Of a DNA stretch of 64,000 nt, positions 47,261 to 58,273 are shown piece after piece. Every line of letters starts with the position of its first letter. Within the stretch, counting starts at the first letter, position 1. The notes under the pieces were generated by a model that ran no database searches, had not been told where the DNA came from, and was given only the letters and a program-made list of their open reading frames with translations. Source of the DNA: Dasypus novemcinctus (Eukaryota; Chordata; Mammalia; Cingulata; Dasypodidae); contig NC_080683.1 in assembly GCF_030445035.2 (NCBI RefSeq), positions 122,435,225 to 122,499,224 on the forward strand, read 5' to 3'. The position numbers and the translations under genes were made by a program.

Positions 47261-48899
47261 ACTGCTCATTTTCTCCTTGTTTTTTAATTCCATTTTACTG
47301 TTGTTTTATTGTTCAATTATTGTTCAACTGTTGCTCAAGCCAAGAGAGGAATTAAAATATAAAATTCAAGAATGAAGCAGGCATATTATAAACTTACATT
47401 ATTCATTGAAGCTGATTAATTATGGAGTTAAGTTGAAAAGATTTCTTAGGTTCTTTCAGATTGCAAGGCACAGTGATATAATTAAACACTAAAATATAAC
47501 TAATGAAGACTCTTGGAAAGAAATTTAGCCAAGTTAGAGTAGTTTTAATTGTAGATATTTTTAATGCTATTTCCCTGATTTCACCCACACAGAACTAGTA
47601 TCTCCCAGCAGAGATACTCCTTTAATGAGACATAAGAATTATTTCTAAGTAGGACCTGAAAGTACTAATGTAAGCCATGTGAAACTTTGCAGTTTCCACT
47701 ACAAGGTTACATGAACAGATATAAAAGGATATGACTGAATTGGCTAAATTATCTCTTCTAACACCTTAGTTTTGATGGTAAATTCCAGTCTTATGTAGGC
47801 CTATCTAGAAGGAGAATGACTAAGTTATTTTAAAGACTTCACCCGATCATACTGCTCCTCCTTGCTCTTAAATTATGATTTCAAATATCATAGAAATTTA
47901 AAAAACAAAATAAATACCTTGTGCTACTGTCACTGAAAATACAGCTTAGTCTTTATACCTCATAACGTGAATTTCCTTGGGCAGAGATGTCATGGATGTA
48001 TACCACAGCGTCGTGCTGATTTGGATGTTCAGTAAGTTCTCTATGATAATAATTGATAAATTATTATTATTATTTATTAACGACTTCAATGTCTTTGAAA
48101 AAATAATTTCCAAAAAAGAAATGTCTTTCAATTCAGATAGGGCTCCCTATCAAGTTAGGAGATAGAAGATAATAGGAGTATATCATAGATATCTAAATAC
48201 AATTGCAATTGATTATTCCTACTTTACATTTTTACTGAAGGACGACCTCACATTATAATTTAAAATGATTTTTTTCCTCCAATATATTTAGTTTTTCTGT
48301 ATATTAACACAGTTTAACTCAAGGGTTGCCTGTAATAAACATATCGGGACCAATTTCTGTTTGTCACAGAAAGAAAGCCATTATGATGTGACCTAATTTG
48401 ATATATATTTAAAAAGAAAAAATAGCCATTAGTGATGTTATGTACAACTAGAAAGTGAGCAGCTTGTTCCAAAAAATCTAAGTTGTAAAGGAAAAGTGAG
48501 TGTTTTTTGCTGGTAGCATGCCTGTCAATGGAACCTCTCTGGTTGTTTGCTGAACAGGGCTTGCTCCATTATTTTGTTGTGGGAGAGCTTTTCAGAAATA
48601 TTCTGTTGAAGCAGAAATTTTAGACCTTACTCCCTTTTCCCAGTCCTCACTCCTGCCTTCATTGCCTCATTTCCCCCCTAGTATCTTAGAGTCCATGGCC
48701 CAGCAATAAAAGCGTACCCTGCACATCCTCAACTACCATCTCCCTTTTTGTCTTCACTGATGCACCCTGGAAATCTCATCCCACTTAACCCCAGTGCCTG
48801 CCCCCTTGTGCTGCACTGAGCAGCTGAGTGTCACTGGAGACAACCATGGTGTGTGTGATTTGGTCTTGCTTGGTACTGAAGACCAGTAACAACACCTTT
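47261..48899. other. No recognised feature
   Basis: AT-rich intronic DNA; no exon, RNA gene or clear repeat recognised. Confidence 0.45.
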
Positions 48900-50505
48900 C
48901 ATTGGTGTGGTATGTTTCTTATAAATGATGAACACATACTGAAGCATTGCTACTAACCATGGTCTATAGTTTACATTATGTGTTACCCTTTGCAACACAC
49001 AATTTTATAGGTGTGACAAAATGTATAATGGCCTGTACCTGTCAATGCAGTGTTATGTAGGAAAATTCCAGTGTCTACAGAATGCCCCATGTTACACCTA
49101 TTCTTCTCTTTTCTCCCCTTGGAACCTCTGGTGGCCACTGCCTTTATATCAGTGAACTAGTTCTTCCATTGCTAGAATAATCATAAGTCTACTTTAGTCC
49201 ATAGTTGCATTCCCTGCTTATGTTTGTTCATTCCTCTGTCTTGAGGATTTTGGGATGAAACTGCCCACTCTGTTTCAGATTGAGATGGGGCTTAGATCCC
49301 ATGGGGCAGATGGATGGAACTGTCTTGCTTGCAAGTGTAGGTGCGCTGTGTTTTGGAATGGGTATTTCCCATCATCAATTGACCTGAGCAAGTCCAGTGA
49401 ACTGGAGAGTGGGTGTTGGCTGCAACTCTGCTGGGATTCAGGGCTTAGTGGGCGAATGAACAGATTGAAGACATATGTCTGGGACATATATTTAATGAGT
49501 ACAGTGCTAATTACAGGTTCAAATAAAAGGGGCTGAAGAGCCATGTGTAGGGAAATTATAAATGAGTCTAATACTGTTACTTTGGGGAGCGTATATTTCA
49601 CAGTAAGGCCCACTGACAGAGTTCTGAATTTTTGAGATTGTTTACCCTGCCTATAGTGTCTAGATGTCTCTTGAGCCCTCAGGGCCCCACCATTTGAGAC
49701 AGTTTACTATGGCAGTCAGTGAAATCCTGCTGAGACTTGCATAAGCATAACATCCGGGATGATCTCCCAACTCATTTTGAAATCTCTTAGCCATAAAAAC
49801 TCATTTGTATTTAATATTTCCTCCTTTTGGTGAAGACCTTTTCCAAATGCATTGCTAGTTGGCACTTGGTAATAGTCCCTTGGTGCCAGGGAGGCTCATT
49901 TCTGGGAGTCATGTCCCATGCTAGGGGGAAGGTCATACATTTATGTGCTGAGTTGGCTTAGAGACAGGCCACATTTGAGCAACAATGAGACTTTCAGGAG
50001 GTAACTCTTAGGCAATATACAATATTAGGCTAAGTTTCAAATTCCCAAGAAAAGTTTTATAAGTACAACCATCAATATCTAGGACCTGGTGTAATGGTCT
50101 GTCCCCCTTTGTTAGGCACTGCTCATGTACTCAGGTGATTCTTCCCCTCTATTAGAGAATGCAACAGGACTTCACAGGATGGGAATTCAATATTCATTCA
50201 ATTATTGTGTGGGTCTCCACCCACTGAGACAATACCCATGACCACTTGATCATATTCATATGCCATAGAGGCATGCTCCAGGTGTACCCCTCCCTACATA
50301 TCCCCCATTACCAACACCCTATACCAGTGGTTCCCCCCACCACAGATGTTTCCCTCCTGTGATCCAAAACCACCCCCAAACAAGCCAAAAAGTAAACAAA
50401 CAATAATAAATTAATATAATAGTAATAAAATGTAACAAAATATAAAATAAAAAAACAAAAGTAAAAATTAAAAAAAACATTAAAAAAATTTTAATGTCTT
50501 TAATC
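48900..50505 (-). mobile_element. Lineage-specific poly(A) retroelement, copy 5 (antisense)
   Basis: Collinear with 11930-13450: 'actaaccatggtctatagtt', 'ttatgtttgttcattcctc', 'cagggaggctcatttctggg', 'cacatttgagcaacaatgag', 'ctaggcactgctcatgtact'-type landmarks appear in the same order. Ends in an A-rich stretch at 50395-50490. Confidence 0.75.
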
Positions 50506-50559
50506 ACCATAAGCTCTGTTACCTTTTATGTACAGTAACAATTTCTTCCATATGTTCCT

Positions 50560-51525
50560 CCAGTGTCTTAATTTTTTTTGCTCTATCATCAAAGAAGCTT
50601 AAGTTTCAGAAAAGTTACATAGAAAATATAGGGGATTCCCATGTATCTAACTCCCTCCCCCTTTCCCACTCTCCAGTATTAATATTTTACATGTGTATGG
50701 TATATCTGTTACAGTTGTTATACAAATATTGAAGCATTGCTACTAACCATGGTCAATGGTTTACATTATGGTTTACATTTTGAACTGTACACTTTTATAG
50801 TTTTGACATAAGTTATAATAGCCTGTATCCATCAGTTCCAGATCATGCAGAACAATTCCAGTGTCCTAAAAATGCCCTATGTGCCATCTATTCTATTCTC
50901 ACCCCCTCCGCCTTGGAACCTATGGTAACCACTGACTTTAAATTTTTGAAGAATAACGTTCATAGTTACATGTAATAGTATTGAGGGCTTGACATACTGG
51001 TCTTTTCCTTTTATTAGGCACTGCCTATGTACTCAACAGATTCTTGCCCCTCTAATTGAGAATATACCAGGACCCCCAGGATGGGAGTTTAATACTTTAT
51101 TTATTGCTTGGGTCTCCATCCACTGAGATAACACCCCATGAAGAGATAAACACTTCTATATTTCATAGAAGCATGCTTTCTCTATCCCACATATCCCCCC
51201 ACCCCTGATACCCTGTACGAGTGACCGTCCCCTGCTGTATTTACCAGAACTTTCCCACCATTGTAGTTTTAACCACAGAGCTACAAATCCCCAGAATTCA
51301 CCTGCTCCTCCCTTTAGCCCATCCCTCCAGTTCCATGGATAGTCCAACCCAACCACTCACCCTACTCCCCCTCACATCCCAGCACCATGGAACCCAGTCA
51401 CCCCACTGCACCGCTATCCTCCCATCCACTGCCCTACCACCCCTTCCACCTTATCATTATCATGGGTTTTGCCATGTTGAGCACTGGCTCACCACTCTAA
51501 GAGCGAGGTTTAAATCATGGAATAA
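50560..51525 (-). mobile_element. Lineage-specific poly(A) retroelement, copy 6 (antisense, internally deleted)
   Basis: Starts with a T run and 'aaaagttacatagaaaatat' (the reversed 3' end), repeats 'gaagcattgctactaaccat' at 50732, and then jumps from about 50940 to text matching the far end of copy 5 ('gggcttgacatactggtctt', 'gattcttgcccctctaattg', 'ccactgagataacaccccat'). About 0.9 kb present in copies 2 and 5 is missing. Confidence 0.65.
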
Positions 51526-51559
51526 ATGCTAAACATAAATAAGTAAACATGGTATGGGT

Positions 51560-51790
51560 GTAAGTTATTTAGCATAATTTTGAGATTAACTGGCACAGTG
51601 GTTGCTTTCCACACTGCATTCCTTTCCCATCCCTGCTTCCTGCCTCCCATCTGGAGGTAGCTGCCATCTTGAATTTTATGTTTATCGTTCCCTTTCCTTT
51701 TTTTCCCCTCTAAATTGTATATATCTTAAACAGTATATTGTGTTAGTTAGTTTTGCTTGTTTAAGGCTTTAAAACAGTATCAGTTAGGAG
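51560..51790 (-). mobile_element. Old L1-like fragment, antisense
   Basis: 'agctgccatcttgaatttta', 'gtttatcgttccctttcctt' and 'aacagtatattgtgttagtt' resemble an antisense ancient L1 3' region. Confidence 0.35.
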
Positions 51791-52110
51791 GCTTTCTCAG
51801 TCCAGACAGAAATAGCCCATTTGAGCAGGGCACGCTTAAGAAGCACAGGGACCTGCTGTGGCTCTGTTTTCATCATGTATCCTTTATTGCCTTCAGTACT
51901 GTGTAATTTTGTCTTGCAATTGATCAGCCAATTAGGAATTAGAAGGATGATTTGTAAATGTTCCTACTGAATTCACAGAATGATTTATCGAAAGCATAGA
52001 ATTGTGGAAATTCACTTGCTCTGTTGTTTGGGAGGCCCAATGCTAATACACACATGTGACAAGGCCATGCTATGGCCAGTTTCTAAAGAAAATCCAGCCA
52101 AAGTAGATTT
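51791..52110. other. No recognised feature
   Basis: Intronic DNA immediately left of the ERV-L insertion site. Confidence 0.45.
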
Positions 52111-52115
52111 CCATT
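52111..52115 (+). repeat. Target-site duplication, left (CCATT)
   Basis: CCATT directly precedes the 5' LTR and recurs directly after the 3' LTR at 59147-59151. A 5-bp duplication is the size made by ERV-L integrases. Confidence 0.9.
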
Positions 52116-52567
52116 TGTGATGGTTAGGCTATTGTGTCCCAGGTAATTGTGCCCAGTTGTTTGGTCAAGCAGCACTGGGCTAACTGTAATACAAGGGCAT
52201 TTATGGGCTTTAGTCTCCACTGACTTTACTTCAGTGGTAAGTCATAGATAACTGATTACAATTACAGCAATCAGGGAGATTGCCATCAGCAATGAGTGAT
52301 GCTTTATCCAATCAGTTGAATGCCTTAAAAGGGGAAGTGATTCCAGCATTGAGAGAAAATTTCCCAGCTTGTCTTTGGACAGCCAGCATCTCCCAGAACT
52401 TGTCAAGAACCTTCATTCGACTTTCATTGCAGCCCCTGGTTGCGGCCTGCCTGCAGAACCTGGACTTGTGCATCCTCACGGCTGCATGAGAGACTCTTAT
52501 AAAATCACATACTTTTGACAGATATCTCTTGTTGATTCTCTTTCCCTCGAGAACTCTGACTAACACA
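52116..52567 (+). repeat. 5' LTR of the ERV-L provirus
   Basis: 452 bp, TGTGATGGTT..CTAACACA. It aligns over its whole length with 58691-59146. A TATA-like TATAAAA is at 52498-52504 and is kept in the 3' LTR (59077-59083). Relative to the 3' LTR it lacks about 7 bp near position 23. Confidence 0.93.
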
Positions 52568-52570
52568 GCT

Positions 52571-52588
52571 TGGTATCGGAAGTGCCTC
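52571..52588 (+). other. Primer binding site (tRNA-Leu-like)
   Basis: TGGTATCGGAAGTGCCTC lies 3 bp after the LTR. The TGG start and position are those of a PBS, and the sequence is closest to the tRNA-Leu-complementary PBS expected for ERV-L, with a few differences. Confidence 0.7.
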
Positions 52589-52720
52589 TTTAGGAAGAGA
52601 GTCTTAAACATGGGGTGTCTGAGGTGGGTTCTGTGAGTTTTGCAGTTGGCTCTCTACTCTAATTGGACTCAAGGTTACTGACGACTCCCTTCCCAATAAC
52701 AATGCGGCTGCCAGCAGTCC

Positions 52721-53734
52721 ATGATGTGGGTTGGCAATCGAAATACACAAAATATCATCACTGGATTCCCCTACTTCCACACCTTAACAGAGTTTTGTGG
52801 AGTCAAACGGTATAATGATGTTAGCTGGCTCCTCCTAGATACTCTGGATACTGTTACAAAAGAAGGAGATGAGTTAAAGGCTTCAGATTTTAAACTGAAA
52901 CACTACATGAATGATGTGAAAGTTTCTGGGTGTGCTCTAAGAGGAAATATTGTTTCCTGTAGCCACAGGCTGGAAATATCTGAGAACCAAACTCAGACTC
53001 TCAATGTACGAGTAGCAGAGTTACAAAGGAAATTAAAATCTCAACCCTGTAGGGTTTCTGCAGTTAAAATGAAGGCATTGATTGGAAAAGAGTGGAATCC
53101 AGTGAATTGGGCTGGAGACATATGGGATGATGATGTTGATATTGATGGAGACATTGGAACCCTGAATTCTGCTGAGACTTTACCACATAAGCCTGCCATG
53201 GCCTGCCCTGTCCAGGCCACACCTTGTCAGCCTTGTATCCTCCAGCCTCCAGCCTGCCCCAGGGGGGCTGAAACAACTTCCAGCCCTGAGGTTGGTACCA
53301 GCCAAACTCCAGCATGCACTGCCCAGCCTCCAGTCTGCCCTGAGGAAACTGCCTTCCAACTTCTGCCTGAAAAGATTAATCCTGTCTCACCAGAAGAAAA
53401 TGCAAGGGAATGCCCTGAGATCAGTAGCTTGCAAGGCATTTCTAATCCTTCTCCTTAACCACCCCCACCACCTTTCTTGTCTTGGAGACCTATTACTAGA
53501 CTGAAATCACAAAAAGCCTCCAAAGGTGAAATACAAAGTGTGACCCATGAGGAAGTAAGGTATACTCAGGAAGAACTAAGTTTTCCAATTTATATAGACA
53601 AAACCAGGGAATATGTGTGGGAATGGCTACTAAGGGTATGGAATAATGGTGGAAGGAATATAAAGTTGGATCAGCCTGAATTTATTGGTATGGGCCCAGT
53701 AAGCAGAAATTCTAGATTCAACGCTTTAGCTTGA
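52721..53734 (+). pseudogene. ERV-L gag remnant (N-terminal and middle)
   Basis: One reading frame runs from ATG 52721 to 53734, broken by a single stop at 53456-53458 (245 then about 92 codons). The first part holds a short heptad-like segment (ISENQTQTLNVRVAELQRKL), then an acidic patch (WDDDVDIDGDIG) and a Pro/Cys-rich repeat region (repeated 'PPACP/PPVCP'-like units). After the stop comes text resembling retroviral capsid (EVRYTQEELSFPIYIDKTRE, YVWEWLLRVWNNGG). Role in an active element: virion core. No CCHC zinc knuckle was seen. The protein is not functional as it stands. Confidence 0.75.
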
Positions 53735-54419
53735 GGGGTTAGGAAGGGCTCTAACAGTTTGTTTGGGTAGCTTACTGAAACATGGACCAAAAGATGGCCC
53801 AGCATGCCTGAGGTTGAGATGCCCGATTTGTCCTGGTACACAGTAGAAGAGGGAATTCAAAGGCTTAGGGAGATTGGAATGCTGCTATGGATTTACCTTT
53901 TGAGAGCTGCCCATCCACCCCAGGAATGTCCAGAGGACACACCTTAACCAGGACTGTGAGGAATAAATTTGTAAGACTATCTCCATCTCCGAGAAGAGCT
54001 CTGTGGTTGCTCTTCTTTGTAGTTTAGATATTACTGTAGGGAGGGAATTAGAATCCTTAAACATTATGGGAATGATCGGGTGCCAGTCTGGTAAAAGCCA
54101 AGTATGGGCAGTTAATCACCGAAGTCGCGGTGGGCGTGGCTATCACAATGAAAGGCAGATTCAAAAAAGCACTCAAAGGAGTCTGAGTCATGTTGAGTTA
54201 TGGTGTTGGCTAATACATCATGGGGTACCTAGAAGTGAAAGAGATGGGCAGTCTACTAAATTTCTTCTGGATCTGTGAAAACAGAAGAGTTCTATGTCGA
54301 GTGAACAAAACCATAGCTAAAATGACAGACGCAGAGAATCGCGGCCCCTTAATCAATTCCCAGACTTGAGACAGTTTACAGACCCAGAGCCCCTTGAATG
54401 AGGAGGAGGCTGTGTCTCC
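53735..54419 (+). pseudogene. ERV-L gag C-terminal remnant, frameshifted
   Basis: Frame-broken continuation. A 91-codon piece at 54003-54278 shows HVELWCWLIHHGVPRSERDG, resembling the capsid/late Gag region of ERV-L. Several stops and frame changes surround it. Confidence 0.55.
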
Positions 54420-54782
54420 TTGGGGAAGGACCCTGTTAAACTGACCAAAATTTATACTGTTGATCTTCCTCCCACCTTTCCCCAAGGAGATCTACAGCCT
54501 TTTACCAGAGTAACTGTGCATTGGGGAAAAGGAAGTGATCAGACACTTCAGGGATTATTAGATACTGGCTCAGAAGTGACATTAATTCCAGGAGACCCAA
54601 AACATCACAGTGGTCTACCAGTCAGAGTAGGGGCTTATGGAGGTCAAGTGATTAATGGAATTTTAGCTCAGATCCATCTCACAGTTGGCCCAGGGGGTCC
54701 CTGGACCCATTCTGTGGTTATTTCCCCAGTTCCAGCATGCATAATTGGAATATACATATTCATCAACTGGCAGGATCTCTGA
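54420..54782 (+). pseudogene. ERV-L protease (aspartic) remnant
   Basis: A 120-codon frame carries the retroviral aspartic protease active-site motif LLDTGSEVTLIPG (about residues 46-58), followed by a flap-like glycine-rich stretch ([20 protein letters not shown]) and the C-terminal IIGIYIF where the family has an ILG(x)D-type motif. In a live element it would cut Gag and Pol. The frame ends in a stop at 54780-54782, and the downstream RT lies in another frame. Confidence 0.85.
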
Positions 54783-55056
54783 CTTGTGGAGTGAGGGTGA
54801 TTATGGTTGGAAAGGCCGAGTATAAGCCACTAGAACTGCCCCTACCTAGCAAAATAGTAAACCAAAAGCAATACTGGATGCCTGGCGGGATTGTAGAAAT
54901 TAGTGCCATCATCAAGGATTTGAAGGAATCAGGGGTGGTGATTCCCACCACATCCCCATTCAACTCTCCTATTTGGCCTGTACAGAAAACAGATGGATCT
55001 TGGAGGATGACAGGAAATTATCATAAACTTAGCCAGGTGGTGACTCTAATTGCAGC
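54783..55056 (+). pseudogene. ERV-L reverse transcriptase, first part
   Basis: The N-terminal RT fingers: [37 protein letters not shown] and [20 protein letters not shown] (the counterpart of the family's WPV(R/Q)K..G.WR.T.DYR.LN block). Coding similarity stops at 55056 where the nested LTR begins and resumes at 55407. Confidence 0.85.
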
Positions 55057-55406
55057 TGTGAGAATGCTATGACCTTGGTTAAGGTGCAGTCATCATCTGG
55101 GAAAAGGGCACAAAGAATGATGATCCAGAGAATAACCAGGTGTTCTTGAGATTAAGAAGAACTCAGCATTCCCTTAAGTCCTGTTCTGTGTCTCAGAGCA
55201 GGAGGGAGAGGAGGTGGGAGCAGCAATCAGTGCCAGAGCTGGATAAGGAGAATGTATTAAGTGGGTCAGCAAAAAGGTATAAAAGGACAGTTTAATAAAG
55301 AATAATTTGCCTCATTTCTTTGGAGATTATGGTCCCCTGAACCCCGTTGTGTTGTGTCTTTTGTGTTTTTCTTTTCACTTCCACGTTCATACAGGTTCCT
55401 GCAACA
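55057..55406 (+). mobile_element. Solo LTR nested in the ERV-L reverse transcriptase
   Basis: 350 bp, TGTGAGAATG..CTGCAACA. GCAGC stands on both sides (55052-55056 and 55407-55411); the match can be read as up to 7 bp. Inside are TATAAAAGG at about 55278, AATAAAG at about 55294 and a T-rich U5 ('gtcttttgtgtttttctttt'). Removing it with one GCAGC restores uninterrupted RT similarity. The short length and compact U3-R-U5 suit a class II or class I ERV; class not resolved. It must be younger than the provirus. Confidence 0.82.
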
Positions 55407-56199
55407 GCAGCTGCTGTCCCAGATGTGGTATCATTGCTTGAGCAAATCAACACGTCCCCTGGTACCTGGTATGCAGCTGTTGATTTGGCAAATGCTTTTT
55501 TCTCAATTGCTATTAGTAAGGACCACCAGAAACAGTTTGCTTTCAGCTGGCAAGGCCAGCAGGATACCTTCACTGTCCTGCCTCAGGGGTATATCAACTC
55601 TCCAGCCCTATGTCATAATATTGTCTGCAGGGATCTTGATCCTCTCTCCCTCCCACAAGACATCACACTGGTCCATTATATTGATGATATCATGTTGATA
55701 GGACCTAGTGAGCAAGAAGTAGCAAAGACTCTAGACTATTATTAAGGCATTTGCATGAGAGAGGTTGGGGATAAATCCAACTAAAATACAAGGTCCTTCC
55801 ACCTCAGTGAAATTTCTAGGTGTCCAGTGGTGTGGGGCATGTTGAAATATCCTCTCTAAAGTGAAGGATAAGCTGTTTTATCTGGCCCCTCCGACCAAAA
55901 ATGAGGCACAATGCTTAGTTGGTCTCTTTGGATGTTGGAGAAAACACATTCCTCATTTGGGTGTGCTACTCTGGCCCATTTACCAGGTGACCAGAAAAGC
56001 TGCTAGTTTTGACTGGGGACCAGAACAGGAAGAGGCTCTGCATCAGGTCCAGGCTGCTGTGCAAGCTGCCCTACCACTTGGGCCATATGATCCAGCAGAT
56101 CCAATGGTGCTGGAAGTTTCAGTGGCAAATAGAGATGCTGCCTGGAGCCTTTGGCAGGCCCCTGTAGGAGAATCACAATGCAGACCTGTAGGATTTTAG
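55407..56199 (+). pseudogene. ERV-L reverse transcriptase, second part and connection
   Basis: The RT palm: [17 protein letters not shown] (first catalytic Asp), [14 protein letters not shown] and [12 protein letters not shown] (the YIDD catalytic motif). The frame is open from inside the nested LTR to a stop at 55743-55745, then broken. 55861-56199 continues in another frame with the thumb/connection region (LFGCWRKHIPHLGVLLWPIY, FDWGPEQEEALHQVQAAV). Catalytic residues are intact, but stops and frameshifts prevent a full protein. Confidence 0.9.
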
Positions 56200-56231
56200 A
56201 GCAAATCCCTGCCATCTTCTGCAGATAAGTA

Positions 56232-56257
56232 AATAGTGAGTGGCATCACTCACTATT
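56232..56257 (+). repeat. Perfect hairpin in the pol remnant
   Basis: AATAGTGAGTG - GCAT - CACTCACTATT: 11-bp arms and a 4-base loop. Its right half extends into TGGCATCACTCACTATTAC (56241-56259), which occurs identically at 57772-57790 in the same provirus. Confidence 0.85.
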
Positions 56258-56534
56258 ACTCCTTTTGAGAAAGAACTTTTGCCCTGCTCCTGAGCCTTAG
56301 TGGAGACTGAATACTTAACCATGGGCCATCAAGTACCATGACCTGAGTTACCTATCATGAGCTGGGTATTGTCTGACCCACCAAACCATAAAGTTGGGCA
56401 TGCACAGCAGCACTCCATAATAAAGTGGAAGTGGCATATACAAGATAGGGCTTGAGCAGGTCCTGAAGGCACAAATAAGTTACATGAGGAAGTAGCCCAA
56501 ATGTCCATAGTCACCACTCCTGCCATGTTACCTT

Positions 56535-56905
56535 CTCTTTCCCAGCTCACAGCTTTGGCCTCTTGGGGAGTCCCTTACAATCAGTTGACTGAGGAAGAGA
56601 AAACTCGGGCCTGGTTTACAGATGGTTCTGCATGATATGCAGGTACCACCCAAAAGTGGACAGCTGTAGCACTGCAGCCTCTTTCTGGGACATTCCTGAA
56701 AGACAGTGGTGAGAGCAAATCCTCCCAGTGGGCAGAACTTCAAGCAGTGCACCTCTTTGTTCATTTTGCTTGGAAGAAGCAATGGTCAGAGGTGGTTTGT
56801 GCACTGATTCATGGGCTGTTGCTAATGGTTTGGCTGGAAGGTCGGGGAATGGGAAGGAACATGATTAGAAAATTGGTGAGAAAGAGGTCTAGGGAAGAGG
56901 TATGT
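56535..56905 (+). pseudogene. ERV-L RNase H remnant
   Basis: TEEEKTRAWFTDGSA shows the RNase H core with the first catalytic Asp (TDGS), followed at once by a TGA stop at 56633-56635, then AGTTQKW and SSQWAELQAVHLFV (the catalytic Glu helix) in the same frame. Later codons drift into frameshifts before 56905. Confidence 0.8.
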
Positions 56906-57224
56906 GGATAGATCTTTTTAAGTGGGCAAAAAACATGAAAATATTTGTGTCCCACGTGAATGTTCACCAGAGGGTGACTGCAGCAGACAAAGATTTTAAT
57001 AATCAAGTGGATGAGATGACCCACTCTGTGACTAATGCTCAACTTCTTTCCCCAGCCACTCCTGTCATTGCCCAGTGGGCTAATGAACAAAGTAGCCATG
57101 TGGTAGGGATGGAGGTAATGCATGGGCTCAGCAACAAGGACTTCCCCTCACCAAGGCGGACTTGGCTACAGCCACTGCTGAGTGCCCAATCTGCCCGCAG
57201 CAGAGACCCACGCTCAGCCCCTGA
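56906..57224 (+). pseudogene. ERV-L integrase N-terminal (HHCC) remnant
   Basis: Frame-disrupted. One frame (56902-57321) reads KIFVSHVNVHQRVTAADKDF and NNQVDEMTH, the RNase H end and link; the zinc-binding region (about 57040-57220) is spread over two frames, with Cys-x2-Cys recognisable as ECPICPQQ near 57183. Confidence 0.65.
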
Positions 57225-57722
57225 TATGGCACCATTCCTCGAGGTGACCAGCCTGCTACTTGGTGGCAGGTTGACTACACTGGACCACTTCTACCATGGA
57301 AGAGGCAGCAGTTTGTCTTAACTGGAATAGACACATACTCTGGATATGGGTTTGCATTTCCTATATACAATGCTTCTTCCAAAACTACCATCCATGGATT
57401 TACTGAATGTCTTATCTACTGCCGTGGCATTCCACACAGCATTGCTTCTGATCAAGGAACCTATTTCACAGCAAATGCTGTGTCAGAATGGGCACATGCC
57501 CATGGAATTCACTGGTCTTATCATGTTCCCCATCACCCTGAAGCATCTCAATTGATAGAACAATGCAGTGGCCTTTTAAAGACTCAATTACAGCACCAAC
57601 TACATGGCAGTACCTTGCAGGGCTGGGACAGTGTTCTCCAGGAGGCTGCGTATGCTCTAAAGCAGTGTCCACTCTATGGTGCTGTTTCTCTCATAACCAG
57701 GATCCATGGGTCCAGGAATTAA
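57225..57722 (+). pseudogene. ERV-L integrase catalytic core
   Basis: Open for about 165 codons in one frame, from just after a TGA near 57221 to a TAA at 57720-57722. It shows WWQVDYTGPL (first Asp), GIPHSIASDQGTYFT (second Asp) and HHPEASQLIEQ (Glu), i.e. the complete DDE triad, and TLQGWDSVLQEAAYALKQCP of the C-terminal part. No ATG opens the frame. The best preserved stretch of the provirus. Confidence 0.9.
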
Positions 57723-58273
57723 GGGGTGGAAATGGGAGTGCCACCACTTACTATTACCCCTAAAATGGGAATGGCATCACTCACTATTACCCCTAGTGAC
57801 TCACTAGGAACATTTTTGTTTCCTGTCCCTACAACTTCAAACTCTGCTGGTCTACAGGTTTTATTCCCAAAAGGAGGAGTGCTGTCACCAGGGAACGCAA
57901 CAATGATTCCATTTAACTGGAAGTTAGGCATGCCACCTGGCCACTTTGGGCTCCTCTTACCTCTGAATCAACAAAGAAGGGAATTCTTTTATTGGCTGGG
58001 GTGATTGATCTCAACTACCAAGGGGAAATAGGACTGCATCTACATAATAGGGGTAAAGAAGAGTTTGCCTGGAATACAGGAGATCCTCTAGGGCATCTCC
58101 TAGTCCTGTCATGTCCTATAATTAAAGTCAATGGAAAATTGCAACAACCCAATCCAAGCAGGACTAACAATGGCCTAGAATCTTCAGGAATTAAAGTTTG
58201 GGTCACCCCACCAGGCATAGAACCATGGCCAGCTGAGTGCTTGCTAAGGGTAATGGAAACATGGAATGGATAG
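57723..58273 (+). pseudogene. ERV-L dUTPase domain remnant
   Basis: Continues the integrase frame after the TAA (57726-58004), then shifts frame near 57995-58005 and runs to a stop at 58271-58273. dUTPase-like motifs: WKLGMPPGHFGLLLPL, GVIDLNYQGEIGLHLHN and NTGDPLGHLLVL. dUTPases remove dUTP to protect reverse transcripts; a dUTPase downstream of integrase is the hallmark of ERV-L. The linker between integrase and dUTPase carries an in-frame 33-bp duplication. Confidence 0.88.
57731..57796 (+). repeat. 33-bp in-frame tandem duplication
   Basis: AATGGGAGTGCCACCACTTA..CCCCTAA (57731-57763) and AATGGGAATGGCATCACTCA..CCCCTAG (57764-57796): two 33-bp units, 6 differences by eye. Eleven codons, so the frame is kept. 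Confidence 0.85.
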
